From: an uncultured Cytophaga sp.
Lineage (GTDB): Bacteria; Bacteroidota; Bacteroidia; Cytophagales; Cytophagaceae
Reading direction: 5' to 3'
NCBI RefSeq assembly: GCF_937863595.1
Contig: NZ_CALMGQ010000165.1
Location: forward strand, 1-45,178
DNA length: 45,178 bases
Of the stretch, positions 19,779 to 30,994 are shown one piece after another. Below the pieces are notes generated by a model. It worked only from the letters and a program-made list of their open reading frames with translations. It was not told where the DNA came from and ran no database searches. A program made the position numbers and the translations under genes. Each line of letters opens with the position of its first letter. The stretch's first letter is position 1.

Positions 19779-20156
19779 ATGGCAAGGATTTCTGGTGTTG
19801 ATATTCCCGATAACAAAAGAGGTGAAGTTTCTTTAACTTACATCTATGGAATTGGTCGTAACTCAGCTCAAAGTATTTTGACGAAAGCCGGCGTAAGCTG
19901 GGATAAGAAAGTTAATGAGTGGAATGATGAAGAAGCGAATGCAATTCGTGCGATCATTGGTTCTGAACATAAAACTGAAGGTGCTCTTAAGTCTGAAGTG
20001 CAATTAAGCATTAAACGTTTGATGGATATCGGCTGTTACAGAGGCCTTCGTCACAGAAAAGGTTTACCAGTACGTGGTCAACGTACTAAAAACAATTGCC
20101 GTACTCGTAAGGGTAAGCGCAAAACTGTTGCTAACAAAAAGAAAGCAACTAAATAG
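19779..20156 (+). CDS. rpsM: 30S ribosomal protein S13
   Basis: S13 forms head-to-body and subunit bridges and contacts tRNA. I chose the ATG at 19779, giving [16 protein letters not shown], the normal N-terminus; an in-frame TTG at 19767 would add four residues with no family support. The 125-residue product has [14 protein letters not shown] and the C-terminal [19 protein letters not shown] followed by a basic tail. It is 35 bases before rpsK. Confidence 0.97.
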   Translation: MARISGVDIPDNKRGEVSLTYIYGIGRNSAQSILTKAGVSWDKKVNEWNDEEANAIRAIIGSEHKTEGALKSEVQLSIKRLMDIGCYRGLRHRKGLPVRGQRTKNNCRTRKGKRKTVANKKKATK

Positions 20157-20191
20157 TAATTAATTACTGAAACTGATATTTAATTCAGAAT

Positions 20192-20599
20192 ATGGCTCAA
20201 CAATCAACAGCCGCGAAAAGAAAAGATAAGGCTAAAAAAAGAATCGTAGTTATCGAACCAACAGGACAGGTTCATATCAGAGCTTCTTTCAATAACATTA
20301 TCATTTCTGTTACCAACAGTACAGGTCAAGTTATATCTTGGGCTTCTGCAGGTAAAATGGGATTCCGCGGATCTAAAAAGAATACTCCTTACGCTGCTCA
20401 AGTTGCAGCGCAAAACTGTGCTCAAGTTGCCTTTGAAGGCGGAATGAGAAAGTGTGAAGTTTTTGTAAAAGGACCAGGCTCAGGTAGAGAGTCTGCAATT
20501 CGCACCATTCAAAATGCTGGTATCGAAGTGTTAATGATTAAAGACGTTACACCTATGCCACATAACGGATGCAGACCTCCTAAAAAGAGAAGAGTCTAA
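20192..20599 (+). CDS. rpsK: 30S ribosomal protein S11
   Basis: S11 shapes the platform of the 30S subunit near the E-site mRNA. The 135-residue product contains [40 protein letters not shown] and the C-terminal [16 protein letters not shown], whose Asn-Gly is the conserved isoaspartate-forming site in the family. A lysine-rich N-terminal stretch ([11 protein letters not shown]) precedes the core. It lies 36 bases before rpsD. Confidence 0.98.
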   Translation: MAQQSTAAKRKDKAKKRIVVIEPTGQVHIRASFNNIIISVTNSTGQVISWASAGKMGFRGSKKNTPYAAQVAAQNCAQVAFEGGMRKCEVFVKGPGSGRESAIRTIQNAGIEVLMIKDVTPMPHNGCRPPKKRRV

Positions 20600-20635
20600 T
20601 TATTTAAGTGAACATTAATAATTAATTAACAAGAA

Positions 20636-21241
20636 ATGGCACGTTATACTGGCCCTAGGTCTAGAATTTCAAGACGATTCGGTGAGCCTGTGATGGGGGA
20701 TAGTAAAGCTCTTCAAAAGAAGAATTACGCTCCCGGAATGCACGGAAGAAATAAAAAAAGAAAGCAATCTGAATATTCTATTCAGTTGAAAGAAAAGCAA
20801 AAGGCTAAATATACTTATGGTGTATTAGAAAGACAATTTGCTAAAACTTTTGACACTGCTGCAAGAAAACAAGGTATCACTGGTGAAAACCTTTTGAAAA
20901 TGCTTGAATCTCGTTTAGATAACACAGTGTACCGTTTAGGTATTGCTTCATCTAGAAGAGCTGCTCGTCAACTTGTATCTCACAAACATATTGTTGTTAA
21001 TGGAGAAATCGTTAACATTCCTTCATACCAATTGAAGCCAGGTGATCAGTTAGGCGTTCGTGAGAAATCAAAATCTCTTGAATCAATTACTGAAAGTCTT
21101 TCTACTCAATCTGCTAAGAAATTTACTTGGTTGGAATGGGATCTATCAAGTATGTTAGGTAAATTTGTAACTTACCCTCAACGTGATGAAATTCCTGAAA
21201 ATATCCAGGAACAACTGATTGTCGAGTTGTACTCTAAATAA
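20636..21241 (+). CDS. rpsD: 30S ribosomal protein S4
   Basis: S4 initiates 30S assembly, acts in decoding fidelity with S5, and in E. coli represses the alpha operon. The 201-residue product opens [19 protein letters not shown] and carries the S4 RNA-binding domain ([23 protein letters not shown], in part, then [20 protein letters not shown]). No N-terminal zinc-binding Cys cluster is present. It precedes rpoA by 28 bases. Confidence 0.98.
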   Translation: MARYTGPRSRISRRFGEPVMGDSKALQKKNYAPGMHGRNKKRKQSEYSIQLKEKQKAKYTYGVLERQFAKTFDTAARKQGITGENLLKMLESRLDNTVYRLGIASSRRAARQLVSHKHIVVNGEIVNIPSYQLKPGDQLGVREKSKSLESITESLSTQSAKKFTWLEWDLSSMLGKFVTYPQRDEIPENIQEQLIVELYSK

Positions 21242-21269
21242 TTAAATACACATAATCTAAAATATATTT

Positions 21270-22259
21270 ATGTCTATTCTTTCTTTTCAAATGCCAGAAA
21301 AAGTGGTTATGGAAAAAGCAGACGATTTTCACGGTCTGTTTGAATTCAAACCTCTTGAAAAAGGATATGGTGTAACTATCGGTAATGCTTTAAGAAGAAT
21401 TTTATTGTCTTCACTTGAAGGTTATGCGATCACTGGAATTAAAGTTCCAGGTGTGTTACATGAGTTCTCTACAATTCCTGGCGTAAGGGAAGATGTAACT
21501 GAGATTATCTTGAACCTTAAACAAGTTCGTTTCAAAAAGATTTCTGACGTGAACGAAAATAAAATCGTTGTTAGTATCAAGAAACAAGCTTCTTTCAAGG
21601 CTGGAGATATTGCTAAGTTTACTTCTGCTTATCAAATATTAAACCCTGAATTATTAATCTGCAATGTAGATTCTAATTCCAACTTTGATATCGAGTTAAC
21701 GCTTGAAAAAGGTCGTGGTTACTTGCCTGCAGAGGAAAACAAACCAGCAGAACAAATCTTTGGTTATATTCCAATCGATGCAATTTTTACACCAATTAAA
21801 AATGTAAAATACAGCGTTGAGAATACAAGAGTAGAACAAAGAACGGATTACGAAAAACTTATTCTTGAAATATTAACGGACGGATCTATACATCCTGAAG
21901 ATGCATTGAAAGGTGCTGCTAATATTTTAATAAAACACTTCATGTTATTCTCAGATCAAACAATGACGTTTGAGGCTGTTAAAGCTGAAGAAGAAGAGAC
22001 AGTAGATGAAGAATTCTTACACATGAGAAAACTTCTTAAAACTTCTCTAGCTGATCTAGACTTGTCTGTACGTGCTTACAACTGTTTAAAGGCTGCTGAT
22101 ATCAAAACATTGGGAGAGCTTGCTACTCTTGATATTTCTGACATGATGAAGTTCCGCAACTTTGGTAAGAAGTCTCTTAACGAGTTAGAGCAGTTAATTA
22201 TTGATAAAAACTTAACCTTTGGAATGGATACGGCTAAGTATAAACTTGACGAGGATTAA
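21270..22259 (+). CDS. rpoA: DNA-directed RNA polymerase subunit alpha
   Basis: Alpha dimerises to start RNA polymerase assembly and its C-terminal domain contacts upstream DNA and activators. The 329-residue product has the N-terminal domain with [20 protein letters not shown] and [14 protein letters not shown], then an acidic linker (EEEETVDEE, about residues 240-250). The C-terminal helix-hairpin-helix domain contains [21 protein letters not shown] and [12 protein letters not shown]. Length equals the E. coli protein. It lies between rpsD and rplQ as usual. Confidence 0.99.
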   Translation: MSILSFQMPEKVVMEKADDFHGLFEFKPLEKGYGVTIGNALRRILLSSLEGYAITGIKVPGVLHEFSTIPGVREDVTEIILNLKQVRFKKISDVNENKIVVSIKKQASFKAGDIAKFTSAYQILNPELLICNVDSNSNFDIELTLEKGRGYLPAEENKPAEQIFGYIPIDAIFTPIKNVKYSVENTRVEQRTDYEKLILEILTDGSIHPEDALKGAANILIKHFMLFSDQTMTFEAVKAEEEETVDEEFLHMRKLLKTSLADLDLSVRAYNCLKAADIKTLGELATLDISDMMKFRNFGKKSLNELEQLIIDKNLTFGMDTAKYKLDED

Positions 22260-22264
22260 TCGCA

Positions 22265-22732
22265 ATGAGACACGGTAAAAAAGACAATCACCTAGGCAGA
22301 ACAAGTACTCACAGAAGAGCATTATTATCAAACATGGCTTCTTCTTTGATTGTTCATAAAAGAATTTCTACTACAGTTGCTAAGGCTAAAGAACTTAGAA
22401 AGTACGTAGAACCTTTGATTACGAAAGCGAAAGCAGATTCTACACACAGTAGAAGAACGGTTTTCTCTTATCTACAAAATAAAGATTCAGTTAAAGAATT
22501 ATTTGACAATGTTGTTGAGAAAATCGCAGCAAGACCAGGTGGTTACACTAGAATTTTAAAAACTGGTGCGCGTTTAGGCGATAACGCTGATATGTGCATT
22601 ATTGAATTAGTTGATTATAACGAAACTTACGTTAAAACTACGGAAGTTAAAGCTGCAAAAAGAACGCGTCGTTCTACTGCTGCTAAAAAAGATGAATCTA
22701 CTGAATCAACAGATACTGAACCAAAAGCATAA
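22265..22732 (+). CDS. rplQ: 50S ribosomal protein L17
   Basis: L17 sits near the exit tunnel of the 50S subunit. The N-terminal 115 residues match the family ([59 protein letters not shown]). A C-terminal tail of about 40 residues, rich in Lys/Ala/Thr and then acidic ([19 protein letters not shown]), is additional to the minimal L17 and looks disordered. It is the last gene of the ribosomal block and is followed by a strong terminator. Confidence 0.97.
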   Translation: MRHGKKDNHLGRTSTHRRALLSNMASSLIVHKRISTTVAKAKELRKYVEPLITKAKADSTHSRRTVFSYLQNKDSVKELFDNVVEKIAARPGGYTRILKTGARLGDNADMCIIELVDYNETYVKTTEVKAAKRTRRSTAAKKDESTESTDTEPKA

Positions 22733-22770
22733 TGCTTTCAAAGCAACAATGTTTTACTATATCTTAAATA

Positions 22771-22808
22771 AAAAAGGATTCGACTTTTGTTGAATCCTTT
22801 TTTATTTT
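22771..22808 (+). terminator. Intrinsic terminator after rplQ
   Basis: AAAAAGGATTC (22771-22781) pairs with GAATCCTTTTT (22792-22802) across a 10-base loop, followed by more T residues. It ends the ribosomal gene block 39 bases after the rplQ stop. Confidence 0.85.
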
Positions 22809-22835
22809 GTTTAAATTCAAACATTCAAAATTACA

Positions 22836-23936
22836 ATGAAAGTCCAAGAACAAAAAGAAGCTTATTTAATGCTAGAAGACGGTACCTGGTATAAAGGTAT
22901 CGCTGTTGGTAAAATTGGTACTACTTCAGGTGAGATTTGTTTTAATACGGGGATGACAGGCTATCAAGAGATCTATACGGATCCATCTTATTTTGGTCAA
23001 ATCATTGTCAATACTACAAGTCACATCGGCAATTACGGTGTTAAAGAAGACGAACAAGAATCTGCTGGTGTAAAATTCAGTGGCTTGGTTTGTAGAAATT
23101 TCTCCGATATGTTTTCAAGATATGACGGCGACAGCTCGCTTCAAGCATATTTCGAAAAGAATGGCATTGTTGGGATCAGCGATATTGATACGCGTGAATT
23201 AGTTCGACACATACGTTCTACAGGAGCGACAATGAATGCCGTAATTTCTTCTGAAATTTTAGATATTGAAAAATTAAAAGAAGCAGTTAAAAATGTACCT
23301 TCTATGAAAGGACTTGAATTGTCAAGTATCGTTTCTACAAAAGAAAGTTATTTTTTAGGTGAACCAACTGCAACATATAAGGTTGCTGTTTTAGATTTAG
23401 GTGTAAAAACAAGTATACTGAAAAATCTAACAACTAGAGACTGCTATTTAAAAGTATTCCCAGCAAAGACAACGTATGCAGAAATGAAAGCGTGGTCTCC
23501 CAACGGTTACTTTATCTCTAATGGACCTGGAGACCCTGCTGTTACGAGCTATGCAATTGATACCGTAAAAAGTATTTTAGCTGAAGACAAGCCCATGTTT
23601 GGAATCTGTTTAGGCCACCAGCTTTTAGCTGAGGCGAATGGAATACCAACTTATAAAATGCCAAATGGACATAGAGGTTTGAACCATCCTGTTAAAAATT
23701 TAATTTCAGGATTGTCTGAAGTTACTTCTCAAAACCATGGTTTTGCAGTAGATGCGAATTCAATACCTAAAGATAGCAATGTTGAGATAACGCATATTAA
23801 TTTAAATGACAATACTGTTGAAGGTATTCGTTTGAAGAATAAAAATGCTTTCTCCGTACAATATCACCCTGAGTCTTCTCCGGGCCCACATGATTCGATC
23901 TATTTATTCGATCAATTTGTAGCAAATTTAAAATAG
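22836..23936 (+). CDS. carA: Carbamoyl-phosphate synthase small subunit (glutaminase)
   Basis: CarA hydrolyses glutamine and passes ammonia to CarB for carbamoyl phosphate, the precursor of pyrimidines and arginine. The 366-residue product has the N-terminal small-subunit domain (GEICFNTGMTGYQEIYTDPS) and a C-terminal class I glutaminase domain. The triad is visible: Cys258 in FGICLGHQ, His344 and Glu346 in YHPESSPGPHDS. ISNGPGDP is the second glutaminase signature. No carB is adjacent. The gene starts just past the rplQ terminator with no obvious promoter element, and eno follows after 25 bases, so the two may be cotranscribed. Confidence 0.97.
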   Translation: MKVQEQKEAYLMLEDGTWYKGIAVGKIGTTSGEICFNTGMTGYQEIYTDPSYFGQIIVNTTSHIGNYGVKEDEQESAGVKFSGLVCRNFSDMFSRYDGDSSLQAYFEKNGIVGISDIDTRELVRHIRSTGATMNAVISSEILDIEKLKEAVKNVPSMKGLELSSIVSTKESYFLGEPTATYKVAVLDLGVKTSILKNLTTRDCYLKVFPAKTTYAEMKAWSPNGYFISNGPGDPAVTSYAIDTVKSILAEDKPMFGICLGHQLLAEANGIPTYKMPNGHRGLNHPVKNLISGLSEVTSQNHGFAVDANSIPKDSNVEITHINLNDNTVEGIRLKNKNAFSVQYHPESSPGPHDSIYLFDQFVANLK

Positions 23937-23952
23937 AATATTAATAAATTAA

Positions 23953-25245
<1,293 letters not shown>

Positions 25246-25265
25246 TATTACTAGCAATATTACTA

Positions 25266-25297
25266 AAGGTCTCGCTATTGGCGAGACCTTTTTTTTT
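25266..25297 (+). terminator. Intrinsic terminator after eno
   Basis: AAGGTCTCGC (25266-25275) and GCGAGACCTT (25281-25290) form a 10-bp stem with a 5-base loop, followed directly by seven T residues in addition to the TT of the stem. It is one of the strongest terminators in the window. Confidence 0.9.
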
Positions 25298-25309
25298 GTA
25301 AATTGCAGT

Positions 25310-25618
25310 ATGAAGATACTTGAAAGGATACAAACGTTGCCACCTATCTTTAGGAATTTTTTCTTCCTGTTCTCTATGGTATTTATTATTTGGATGATTT
25401 TTTTTGATTCGAATGATTTGATCAGTCAATATAAAATGAACAAACAGCTCAACGATCTTGAAAGTGAGCGCGACTATTACGAACAAAAAATTGTAGAAGT
25501 TAAAGCAGAAGAAGATGCTTTAATAAAAGACAAAGATAAATTAGAAAAGTTTGCTCGAGAGCATTACTTAATGAAGAAGCCTACAGAGGATATCTACATC
25601 CTTGTTGAAGAAAAATAA
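25310..25618 (+). CDS. DivIC/FtsB-like septum formation protein
   Basis: This 102-residue protein has a short cytoplasmic N-terminus, one membrane segment (about residues 16-32, FFFLFSMVFIIWMIFF) and an extracytoplasmic coiled coil (about 40-80, with MNKQLNDLESERDYYEQKI). It ends in a small region with LEKFAREHYLMKKPTEDIY. The coiled coil followed by E/K-x-x-AREHYLMKKP-x-E is the DivIC/FtsB pattern. Family members join the FtsL/FtsQ divisome complex; that role here is inferred. I chose the ATG at 25310 because the frame upstream lies in eno and its terminator. It is followed by a class A PBP gene, consistent with an envelope role. Confidence 0.85.
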   Translation: MKILERIQTLPPIFRNFFFLFSMVFIIWMIFFDSNDLISQYKMNKQLNDLESERDYYEQKIVEVKAEEDALIKDKDKLEKFAREHYLMKKPTEDIYILVEEK

Positions 25619-25673
25619 AATCAAAAATCTTAGTTATACCAATATGTCTATTTAATAGATATAAAAAATATTC

Positions 25674-27953
25674 ATGAATAAATATACCCGTTATACAACA
25701 ATACTTTGGACGCTTTTTATCGGCAGTCTATATACATTGTTTCTTTGGTCGTTACTGATACGTGTGAATTATCTCGGAGCATTTGGAGACATGCCGGATT
25801 TGGTAAAGCTAGAAAACCCAAAAAACGAATTGGCCTCTGAAGTGTATTCTTCTGATGGCGTTTTGTTAGGAAAATATTTTAGAGAAAACAGAAGCCCAGT
25901 TACCTATTCCGAAATTTCTCCTAATGTAATAAATGCATTAATTACCACAGAAGATATTCGTTTTAGAGATCATGCGGGCATTGATTTAAAAGGTGTTATG
26001 GCAATACCTTTTTATTTGATTCAAGGAGATCAGCGGGGATCTAGTACTATTACACAACAATTAGCGAAGAATTTATTTAAAACGCGTGGCATTCAAAAGA
26101 AAGGTATACTTGGTTATATTCCTGGATTTAATATTGTGATTGCAAAAGTGAAAGAATGGCAGTTGGCAATAACCTTGGAAAAGACCTATACAAAAAATGA
26201 AATCTTAGCCTTATACTTAAATACCGTAGATTTTGGAAGCAATTCATTTGGAATAAAAGTTGCTGCTAAAACATTTTTTCAAACGAGTCAAGACAGCTTG
26301 AGTATTTCACAAGCCGCAATGCTTATAGGTTTGCTTAAAGCTCCAACAAGTTATAGTCCCATTTTAAATCCAGAGAATGCACTCAACAGAAGAAATACTG
26401 TTTTAGAACTGTTATTTGATAATAAGTACATCACCAATCTTCAGTTTAATACGTTGAAAATCCAACCTGTAAAATTAGATTATGAAGTTGAAAAACATTC
26501 GGATGGTTCTGCTACGTATTTTAGAACAATGGTTAGCAAATACTTACAAGAATGGTGCAAAAAAAACAATAAAGATTTGTACGGTGATGGTTTGAAAATT
26601 TATACAACTATTGATTCTCGTATGCAAAATCATGCAGAAACATCCGTTAAGGAACACATGACTGTATTGCAGCGCAAGTTCAATAAACATTGGGAAGGAG
26701 AAAATCCATGGCGCTATCAAAACAAACAGGAAATCCCAAATTTTATAGAAGATATTGCGAAGAAGACAGATCGCTATAAAGCCTTAGAAAAGAAATTTGG
26801 CAAAGGATCTGACTCTATTATGATTGTTTATAAAACTCCTGTAAAAATGGCTGTATTCAGTTGGCAAGGAGACATTGATACCATAATGAGTCCGTTTGAT
26901 TCAATCGCTTATTACAAACATTTTTTACATACAGGTTTCATGACGATGGATCCGTATTCTGGACACATTAAAACTTGGGTTGGCGGAATTGATTACAAAC
27001 ATTTTCAATACGATCATGTGCAACAAAGCAAACGTCAGCCGGGCTCTTCATTCAAGCCATTTGTATATGCAACAGCCATTGCAGAAGGAATTTCACCGTG
27101 TACGTTAATTCCTGACCTACCAATTACATTTAAATATCAAGAGGATGGAAAAGAAATTGTTTGGACACCTCGCAACGCGGATTGGGTATATTCAGGAGAT
27201 TCGTTGAACTTAAGAAGAGGTATGGCGCGGTCTATAAATACGATTGCTGCCCGTTTAACAAATATGGTTGGTGTGGAGCCAATCATACAGATGGCTCATA
27301 AATTGGGTATTGAAAGTGCTTTAAAGCCTGTTCCTTCTATTTGTTTAGGGTCAAGTGATGTGAATGTATATGAAATGGTTGGGGCTTACAGTACCTTTTT
27401 AAATAAAGGAGTGTGGACAGAACCTATTTTTATAGAACGAATAGAAGACAATAGCGGCAATGTTATTTTTGAAGCCATTCCAAAGAGAAGAGACGCAATA
27501 AGCGAAGATGTTGCTGCAGTTATGGTGTACATGTTAAAGGGTGGTACAGAAGAAGGCGGAGGCACGTCTCAAGCATTGTTTCAATATGATATTTTTAAAG
27601 GAAATGAATTGGGTGGAAAAACCGGAACATCATCGAACTATTCGGATGGCTGGTATATGGGTATATCAACACACCTGGTTGGTGGTGTATGGGTCGGCGG
27701 TGAAGACCGCAGCATCCACTTTAGAACATCAGCAACAGGAGAAGGCTCAAAGACAGCCTTGCCAATATTTGGCTTATTTATGGAGAAGGTATATGCAGAT
27801 ACATCCTTAGATATTAAAGAAGGAAGATTTAAAATGCCTTCGAAACTGAGTATAAATATTAATTGTCCGCGTAGACCAGATCGAGTAGTGGTAGATAGTT
27901 TGGCAATTTCTGAGGAAGAAGATTTACTTCCTTCAGAAGAAATAGTCGAATAA
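25674..27953 (+). CDS. Class A penicillin-binding protein (PBP1A family)
   Basis: This is a bifunctional peptidoglycan synthase. One membrane anchor lies at about residues 8-30. The glycosyltransferase (GT51) domain follows, with catalytic Glu93 in TTEDIRFRDHAGID and the GSSTITQQLAKNLF motif at 122-135. The transpeptidase domain has the SxxK serine at Ser458 (PGSSFKPF), SxN at 520-522 (SIN) and KTG at 649-651 (GGKTGTSS). All catalytic motifs are intact. At 759 residues the length is typical of Bacteroidota PBP1A. The C-terminus is acidic (SEEEDLLPSEEIVE). It lies 55 bases after the DivIC-like gene and is probably transcribed with it. Confidence 0.95.
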   Translation: MNKYTRYTTILWTLFIGSLYTLFLWSLLIRVNYLGAFGDMPDLVKLENPKNELASEVYSSDGVLLGKYFRENRSPVTYSEISPNVINALITTEDIRFRDHAGIDLKGVMAIPFYLIQGDQRGSSTITQQLAKNLFKTRGIQKKGILGYIPGFNIVIAKVKEWQLAITLEKTYTKNEILALYLNTVDFGSNSFGIKVAAKTFFQTSQDSLSISQAAMLIGLLKAPTSYSPILNPENALNRRNTVLELLFDNKYITNLQFNTLKIQPVKLDYEVEKHSDGSATYFRTMVSKYLQEWCKKNNKDLYGDGLKIYTTIDSRMQNHAETSVKEHMTVLQRKFNKHWEGENPWRYQNKQEIPNFIEDIAKKTDRYKALEKKFGKGSDSIMIVYKTPVKMAVFSWQGDIDTIMSPFDSIAYYKHFLHTGFMTMDPYSGHIKTWVGGIDYKHFQYDHVQQSKRQPGSSFKPFVYATAIAEGISPCTLIPDLPITFKYQEDGKEIVWTPRNADWVYSGDSLNLRRGMARSINTIAARLTNMVGVEPIIQMAHKLGIESALKPVPSICLGSSDVNVYEMVGAYSTFLNKGVWTEPIFIERIEDNSGNVIFEAIPKRRDAISEDVAAVMVYMLKGGTEEGGGTSQALFQYDIFKGNELGGKTGTSSNYSDGWYMGISTHLVGGVWVGGEDRSIHFRTSATGEGSKTALPIFGLFMEKVYADTSLDIKEGRFKMPSKLSININCPRRPDRVVVDSLAISEEEDLLPSEEIVE

Positions 27954-28010
27954 CTGACTTTTTATGTTACACAACAATTCGTTTTTAATATTTCAAATAA
28001 TTTATAAACT

Positions 28011-29027
28011 ATGGATGCATCTCCAATCATAAAAATAAAACCATTGGGTTTTCCATGGGAAACCTTGGATCCGTTTATTTTTTGTGTGCATCATAGAGAT
28101 GAATTTCCAATCGGAAATGATGCAATGGGGCCTGCAGTATCCTTAGCTGGCAGAAACATAGGTCAAGATTTTTCTGGCAGAGACAAATGGAATATGTACC
28201 ATGGTCAGACAATGCCTGGCTTTCCATATCACCCACATAGAGGCTTTGAAACTGTTACGGCAGTAAAAGCAGGCGTTGTAGACCACACAGACTCATTGGG
28301 TGCTGCTGGTCGCTTTAGTGCAGGGGATGTGCAATGGATGACAGCTGGTAAAGGAGTTCTGCATTCAGAAATGTTTCCATTATTGCATACGGACAAACCC
28401 AATCCGATGGAGTTGTTTCAGATTTGGTTGAATCTTCCCAAGAGAAGTAAATTTGTGCAGCCACATTTTAAAATGCTTTGGAAGGAACACATTCCTGTAT
28501 TAAAAGAAATAGATAGCAATGGCCGTACGATAGAAGTGAATGTGATTGCAGGCGATTTAAAAGCAATACATGCATTAGCGCCAACACCAGATTCATGGGC
28601 GGCTGATTCAAATAATCATGTATCTATACTTACCATTAAATTGGATGCACAAGCTATATGGACATTGCCAAAGACAGAGGCTGGTGTCAATAGAATGTTA
28701 TATTTTTATAAAGGTGGGTCAATGAAAGTTGCGTCCGCGGATGTAGCGGCATATCGCGCGGTACAATTAAAATCAGAGTTTGATGTAACGTTGGCAGCAG
28801 GAGATGAAGCGTGTTATTTGCTGCTGTTACAGGGTAAGCCAATGAATGAGCCAGTTGTGCAACATGGACCGTTTGTTATGAATACCGAAGCAGAAATAAG
28901 AGAAGCATTTGCAGAATATCAAAAAACACAATTTGGTGGCTGGCCTTGGCCAAATCATGAACAAGCACATGCACGAGAACGTGGGCGTTTTGCATTGCAT
29001 GCGGATGGTAGGGAAGAGAATATGTAA
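28011..29027 (+). CDS. Pirin family protein
   Basis: Pirins are bicupin proteins that bind Fe; some act as quercetin 2,3-dioxygenases or as regulators. The 338-residue product has the complete metal-ligand set of the N-terminal cupin: His74 and His76 (YHPHRGFET), His118 and Glu120 (VLHSEMFP). The segment ELFQIWLNLPKRSKFVQPHF links to the C-terminal cupin. It is longer than many pirins (about 290), with extra residues near the C-terminus (AREREGR-type basic stretch). It has no signal peptide. Substrate cannot be told from sequence. It has no clear operon partner: 57 bases separate it from the PBP gene, and the disrupted serpin follows. Confidence 0.93.
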   Translation: MDASPIIKIKPLGFPWETLDPFIFCVHHRDEFPIGNDAMGPAVSLAGRNIGQDFSGRDKWNMYHGQTMPGFPYHPHRGFETVTAVKAGVVDHTDSLGAAGRFSAGDVQWMTAGKGVLHSEMFPLLHTDKPNPMELFQIWLNLPKRSKFVQPHFKMLWKEHIPVLKEIDSNGRTIEVNVIAGDLKAIHALAPTPDSWAADSNNHVSILTIKLDAQAIWTLPKTEAGVNRMLYFYKGGSMKVASADVAAYRAVQLKSEFDVTLAAGDEACYLLLLQGKPMNEPVVQHGPFVMNTEAEIREAFAEYQKTQFGGWPWPNHEQAHARERGRFALHADGREENM

Positions 29028-29104
29028 TAGTTTATTATACTTTTTAAAATATTTTTTCGTTTGTCTTTTATTGGTTACGTATTTTAATAATTAATTTATT
29101 CAGT

Positions 29105-30367
29105 ATTAATTTTAAATCCATTTTTACAACCATTTTAATAGTGTTGATTTTTGTATCCGTAAACGGCCAGTCAATAAATAAAACGGTTATTCGGAATAAC
29201 GACTTTGCTTTTGAATTATTTAAACAAACGTTTAAAAAAGATACAAGTGTTTGTCTTTCTCCTTACAGTATATCATTTACACTATCCATGGCTTACGCAG
29301 GTGCCCGAAATAAAACAGCCGCTCACTTGAGTTCTGTATTACATTATGATTTAAACCAGCAGAAATCAAATGAAGCATTTGCAGAAATTCAACGACAATT
29401 AAATTTATTTAAAGGAGATACTTCTATTAAACTTGCGATGGCAAATGCCATTTGGGAAAAAGAAAACGAACATGTGTATCCTGAATACATTGAACAACTA
29501 AATAAATATTATAATGCTCAGGTATATCCAATAACAAATGCAAAAGCTGTAAATGATTGGGTGAAAATTAAAACCAATAATAAGATTGATCATATTATCT
29601 CAGAAGAGGCCTTAAAGCAAGCCTAAGTAATATTAACGAATGCTATTTATTTTAAAGGGGATTGGCTTCATGAATTTGATGAGAAAAATACAAGAAAGGA
29701 TACATTTAATTTAAGTAGAAATCGAAAATCTATAGTAGATATGATGTTTCAAAAAAACAAATTTAATTATTATCAGGATGAATATAGTCAAGTTTTAGAA
29801 ATGCCTTACAAAGGCAATGAACTATCAATGATAATTGTATTGCCTAAGCCAGGATATTCACTTTCAGAATTAATGGACAATATGAACGCACAGACATTTG
29901 GTTATTACAAACCGGGTTTAGAAGAGAAAACGGTCAATCTTTTTTTACCAAAATTTAATTTTACATCAGAGTTTGAATTAACGACTGAATTAAAACAACT
30001 GGGCTTAATTGATCCATTTATTGGTAGTGCAGATTTTTCTGGGATAGCTCCAAAGGGGTTGTTCATTTCAAATGTTATACATAAAACATTTATTGAGGTA
30101 AATGAAAAAGGCAGTGAAGCAGCTGCAGCTACCGCAGTAGTAATAATCAGGAGTGTCCCCCCTCGAACAATAGACTTTAATGCCAATAAACCTTTTTTGT
30201 TTTTTATTGTTGATAAACAAACCGAAACAATACTCTTTATGGGCAGCGTTGTAAACCCTGCAGAAGTAAATGGAAAGAGTGTTAAAGTGTATACAGGACC
30301 TAGAAAAAGTGACGGCGACAGGCCTCCATCTCTAGGTTTTAAGGTCGTGGTTAAGATGCTATTCTAA
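29105..30367 (+). pseudogene. Serpin (serine protease inhibitor), disrupted by in-frame TAA and lacking an ATG
   Basis: The frame encodes a serpin of about 400 residues. N-terminal serpin sequence (NDFAFELFKQTFK, SVCLSPYSISFTLSMAYAGA) runs to EEALKQA, where TAA occurs at 29624-29626. Serpin sequence resumes at the next codon in the same frame (VILTNAIYFKGDW), so a single nonsense codon splits the gene. The hinge EKGSEAAAATAVV is of the inhibitory type, with Arg at or beside the predicted P1 site. The C-terminal half continues to NKPFLFFIVDKQTETILFMGSV. A signal peptide (NFKSIFTTILIVLIFVSVNGQS) is preceded by ATT, not ATG, at 29105; GTG at 29141 is the next candidate start but would remove most of the signal peptide. 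Decay or sequencing error are both possible. Confidence 0.85.
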
Positions 30368-30415
30368 AAAAAATGGTTTCACGTCGTTGTCGTTAAACAT
30401 AGTAAACGTGAAACC
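30366..30415 (-). terminator. Intrinsic terminator for the minus-strand lipoprotein gene
   Basis: Read on the minus strand, GGTTTCACGT (30415-30406) pairs with ACGTGAAACC (30384-30375) across 21 bases and is followed by a run of T residues (30373-30366). It lies between the convergent serpin and lipoprotein genes and overlaps the end of the serpin stop codon. Confidence 0.75.
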
Positions 30416-30423
30416 AAATAAAT

Positions 30424-30990
30424 TTATAACGCAGACAACGCAAATACATACATTCGTAAATCTTTCACCTTTCTATTTCCTTCTTCACTCCATTCAACAC
30501 CGTAATTTTCTTGGGTATTGAGTAAAACAGTTTTTCCTTTTTTAGTTGAAACAGAAGCACCGATTTTTTTAGAATAGAAATTTATCAGTTCTGTTTTCAA
30601 AGCAACCAGACTGCTATCGTTTTTAGGATAAACAAAAATTTCTACAGAGCTTAATGCATCCTTATTAAACGTATACATAATATCTCCGTATTCCGTAGCG
30701 CTTAAATTAATGTTGTAGGTAATCGTTGAAGCATCTTGCTCAATTTTTTCTAAGGTAGAATCCATTGCTTGGGATTTTGTGATGCCCAATTTTTTACCTC
30801 TGAAAACACCCGAATCAGAAACCATTAATATTTTGAAGGATGAAGAATACCCTGCAAGTGGATCAATCATTGGGTCTGATACCGTTAGTGTATCAACCAA
30901 AACGATGTTTGTGTTTTCGTTGTAACTATCACACGAAAAAAATAAAGGGACAAATAAGGTACAAGCTAGTAGGCGAAAGATATGTTTCAT
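30424..30990 (-). CDS. Putative lipoprotein, unknown function
   Basis: This 188-residue protein has a lipoprotein signal (MKHIFRLLACTLFVPLFFSC) with the lipid-bearing Cys at residue 20. Asp/Ser/Asn/Glu residues follow, as is usual for outer-membrane lipoproteins. I do not recognise the rest. It contains several predicted beta strands, for example YSSSFKILMVSDSG, and a central segment with ITYNINLSATEYGDIMYTFNKD. There is no catalytic motif. It begins 4 bases after rlmN on the same strand and ends at a terminator, so it is probably cotranscribed with rlmN, though a functional link to rRNA methylation is not evident. Confidence 0.8.
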   Translation of the reverse strand: MKHIFRLLACTLFVPLFFSCDSYNENTNIVLVDTLTVSDPMIDPLAGYSSSFKILMVSDSGVFRGKKLGITKSQAMDSTLEKIEQDASTITYNINLSATEYGDIMYTFNKDALSSVEIFVYPKNDSSLVALKTELINFYSKKIGASVSTKKGKTVLLNTQENYGVEWSEEGNRKVKDLRMYVFALSAL

Positions 30991-30994
30991 GTTT

